Below, piece by piece: positions 24,501 through 25,824 of a stretch of DNA of 25,824 bases. The translations under genes were made by a program, and so were the position numbers. This DNA is from a virus. Location: positions 1 through 25,824 of the IMG/VR virus record IMGVR_UViG_3300047362_000564, one strand, 5' to 3'. Within the stretch, counting starts at the first letter, position 1. Each line of letters begins with the position of its first letter. The notes under the pieces were generated by a model. It was not told the origin of the DNA. It was given only the letters and a program-made list of their open reading frames with translations, and did not search any database.

Positions 24501-24700
24501 GTGAACGACTAAAAGCAAGACTAGCAGACGCCGAGGCATTGTTAGCACTAAAAACACAGGAACGTGATAATAATTGGCTTCCTGACTTTAGTTTAAATTC
24601 AGAAATAAATGAACTTGACGTAGAGATAGCAAGGTATCAAAAACAACTTAACGCTATATTAAATCAAGCAAACAATGAGGAGTTGATAGATGCCAATTAA
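21536..24700 (+). CDS. Tape-measure-like protein with M15-type peptidase domain
   Basis: This 1054-residue protein has an N-terminal PQWATEDTLSLLASGEES block, a Gly/Ala-rich hydrophobic region (~92-165), long helical middle parts with charged coiled-coil stretches (~545-645), and a Pro-rich linker (~675-820). Near the C-terminus lies a D-Ala-D-Ala carboxypeptidase/M15-like domain: SQHFQGTALDLS (H903, D910) and ILHVDTG (H944, D946) fit the zinc ligands and catalytic acid of M15 peptidases. After it comes a final coiled coil (~985-1045). A tape-measure role is inferred from size, composition and the gp26 neighbour; T4 gp29 has 590 residues. No clear Shine-Dalgarno sequence precedes the ATG at 21536. 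The 3' end overlaps the next paralogous gene by 11 nt. Confidence 0.75.
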   Translation: MTEQEIYTLLKTLPQWATEDTLSLLASGEESRVRNNLQEINRVAKKLGLDDLVKTTDELIKRTQAQKSKARRTAEQLRREARKINVNAVDPVSGIAGAVTTAGNVFGAVGGGMRDISKKIPIKHVRSLLGFAGGSLQMGGKGAAALAAFGGALSPIIIAQEKQARALIDFGMVTNDSLEAFSLLRRTSAELGMSITEIIESQAQFSSLIANMGGGLVADGVMRMAQFVKAMDGDSQFSRFGHNLSDFNLRLLQEANLLFQSGSITELNMHSKRRIGESYTTASKFALFLAGISGENRESIIQQGLEAMGNADNNAALLRNRDKMDEIFGKGAADVANINLRQTTQFFKAIFPSLASANDETITKYLNDINLTQEVGYQMSGELQELFKILGPESLELYRDIIKGIPTDSSEGNTLKMIQLAKIIKNNRENLTGGNDEVLKAARKVRAEAQYNFTDDLDNISNITEIKTMLDNTETASDKADDMITSMDNVRIGFRKTFDRVIPGFETMGALFSPISTGTLELIETIESVTDIVFGSAEGQARRTELKDHLQKLPGREKNLSKVTFDKIEELEAEKLKFLEERSKLINEAIKHNANGDVEMEKAALDRAEKAEDEMKKLDQRIRLEALSFHQKLISIRTTGAMSEVTQSIIKDQTDLEVEQLFGKYLKEGDIVPVAPPVVKPGVQPDRTPEVETGEVSTGFEHIVPQTHIVPDDIKAKEDLGDGITPNTITETIKEVLIAGLPIEEGKPFTEDQITALMAKQLIQPNEWYKNYPEWVQKQFKEQREQGTVNGTPIAEYKEPIVRPKLRPDNLTMPEGHYEGDGHDHGEVTGLEYGVNLNPNMSPLTTLSGSSYMTNPNAANNMSDLLDNEYQFLQMYFGDKVLINDAIAKQGTSRETKTPGSQHFQGTALDLSTAGMNDQEKLDLIRSAQDAGFTGFGLGRNILHVDTGPARTWSYGNDSYGGLDIADAKKMALTPNTYNYPADTKLGISERLKARLADAEALLALKTQERDNNWLPDFSLNSEINELDVEIARYQKQLNAILNQANNEELIDAN

Positions 24701-25824
24701 TATTATGGGAGAACAGTTTCCAGACTGGGCAACCGAAGATACATTAAGAAAATTAGTATCGGCTACTGACCAAAATCAAGTATTGCAAGATACGTTATTC
24801 AAAACTATGAATAACTTAGATAGTGATATCGGAGAACTCTCTTCTAAGTTTGATGATTATTCAAAAGCAGATGCAGAGAAAGAATTAATTGACGATAGTT
24901 TATCAAAAGCAACTAGTCGTGTTGCAAAGGGAGCCGTAGATTTAGCATCAAAATTTGATGATACTAAAAAGCCATTATCTAGTATGGTAGATATGGTAGG
25001 AAATTTAAAAGAAGGTGCATCAAACTTAGGTAAAGGTTCCGGAGCACTAGCAAAGTCTGCAAAAAAGGCGACAGAAGGTCTAACAGGAATGATGGGCAAT
25101 TTCTTGCCTGGTTTGGACTTAGCAACAGATGGTATGTTAGCATATGCTGGTTTTGTTGCTGCTAAGGCAGAACAATTTGCAGAAGCACAAGGAAAAATGA
25201 TAGACAGTGGTGCTATATTTTTTGCATCAGCACAATCCTTTGAAGAATTAAAAGACCTATCGTACAAAGCGGGTGTTACATACAATCAGTTTGCTGAAAC
25301 TGTTAATGGTTATGGAAGAGCAATGACTGCACTAGGAGATGGTGTGTCGGGAGGTGCTTCTCGCTTTTTAGATTTGTTTACTAATTTAAATATTGCAAAT
25401 GACCAATTTGGAGACTTTGGTTTATCTAATCAAGAAATGATGAGTAGTTTTGCTGAGTTTATTGAGGCACAACGAGCAAGTGGTGATTTAGATAGATTGA
25501 TTGCAGGTTCCGGTATGGGCTTGTTAATGGAATATCAGAAGTTACAAAAAGAGTCGTCTGCGTTGGCAACGGCTACTATGTTTACCAATAAACAAATTGT
25601 TGGTGCAAAAATAGAAGCGTTGCAAGATGTTGACTTTGCTTCTGTTGCTTCTATGTTAGATGAAACAAGACCTGATGTTGCGGCCGCGGCAAGAACAATT
25701 GCTGGAGATTTAAAATTATTATCTCTCGATAATGCACTAGGTGCAGAACTGGGAGGGAAACTATCCTCTGTCTTTACTGACGGAATGGAAGAGTTTAGAA
25801 AAACTGGTGAGTTTACCTTAACAG
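24690..25824 (+). CDS. Second tape-measure-like paralog, C-terminal part missing
   Basis: An open frame of 378 codons runs from ATG 24690 to the right edge. GAGGAG (24677-24682) lies seven bases before it, inside the end of the previous gene. The N-terminus FPDWATEDTLRKLVSATDQN parallels PQWATEDTLSLLASGEES of its neighbour. The later pair SFEELKDLSYKAGVTYNQFA and SLEAFSLLRRTSAELGMSIT also aligns, so the two are paralogs. It has the same layout: charged N-terminus, Gly/Ala-rich region (~85-155), then helical segments. No peptidase motif is seen in the visible part. It may be the actual ruler or a second internal tail protein. Confidence 0.75.
   Translation, partial: MPINIMGEQFPDWATEDTLRKLVSATDQNQVLQDTLFKTMNNLDSDIGELSSKFDDYSKADAEKELIDDSLSKATSRVAKGAVDLASKFDDTKKPLSSMVDMVGNLKEGASNLGKGSGALAKSAKKATEGLTGMMGNFLPGLDLATDGMLAYAGFVAAKAEQFAEAQGKMIDSGAIFFASAQSFEELKDLSYKAGVTYNQFAETVNGYGRAMTALGDGVSGGASRFLDLFTNLNIANDQFGDFGLSNQEMMSSFAEFIEAQRASGDLDRLIAGSGMGLLMEYQKLQKESSALATATMFTNKQIVGAKIEALQDVDFASVASMLDETRPDVAAAARTIAGDLKLLSLDNALGAELGGKLSSVFTDGMEEFRKTGEFTLT

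Noticed and set aside
21961-25687. Two GCGGCCGC sites in an AT-rich genome
   Set aside because: Both fall in Ala-rich coding stretches and are explained by codon use.

Overview
The window looks like part of the genome of a T4-like marine myovirus, of the cyanophage/pelagiphage type. It is AT-rich and gene-dense. It carries recognisable T4 baseplate genes (6, 25, 53, 5, 26 and hub or tube-initiator candidates), the T4 late sigma factor gp55, and the gp47/gp46 recombination nuclease pair. No bacterial housekeeping gene, rRNA or tRNA is seen. A marine alphaproteobacterial or cyanobacterial host is an inference from gene content and composition only.

Layout. (1) 1-14332, minus strand: a late structural block. 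In transcription order (right to left) it holds a nucleotidyltransferase, a tube-initiator-like baseplate protein, a short gp53-like protein, a hub candidate, a gp5-like spike without a lysozyme domain, a lysozyme-fold-like protein, an HNH nuclease, gp25, an enlarged gp6, and a very large structural protein that runs off the left edge. Most junctions are TAATG overlaps or 1-nt gaps. (2) 14424-19511, plus strand: gp55, gp47 (TTG start), gp46, two unrecognised genes and a GIY-YIG nuclease, tightly overlapped. (3) 19512-19922: 411 nt without a convincing ORF. Its first ~320 nt are GC-rich compared with the flanks and fold into many stems, making it a candidate structured RNA. (4) 19926-20420, plus: an unrecognised protein whose start codon lies in a perfect hairpin downstream of a late-type promoter. 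(5) 20404-21464, minus: a small protein and a gp26-like baseplate protein with four zinc-ribbon-type cysteines. (6) 21536-25824, plus: two tandem paralogous tape-measure-like genes; the first carries an M15-type peptidase domain and the second runs off the right edge.

How it works together: gp55 directs RNA polymerase to late promoters of the NATAAATA type. Exact matches occur upstream of gp25, HNH, gp26, the tape-measure gene and the 19926 gene, and a one-mismatch match lies upstream of the nucleotidyltransferase. gp46/gp47 process DNA ends for recombination-dependent replication. The baseplate and tape-measure genes build the contractile tail. Wall digestion, carried by the gp5 lysozyme domain in T4, may here be done by the peptidase in the tape-measure protein.

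The least explained items are the structured region at 19512-19830, two late genes predicted to have leaderless mRNAs, a capsid-targeting-like N-terminus on the nucleotidyltransferase, the duplicated tape-measure gene, and an insertion in gp55.
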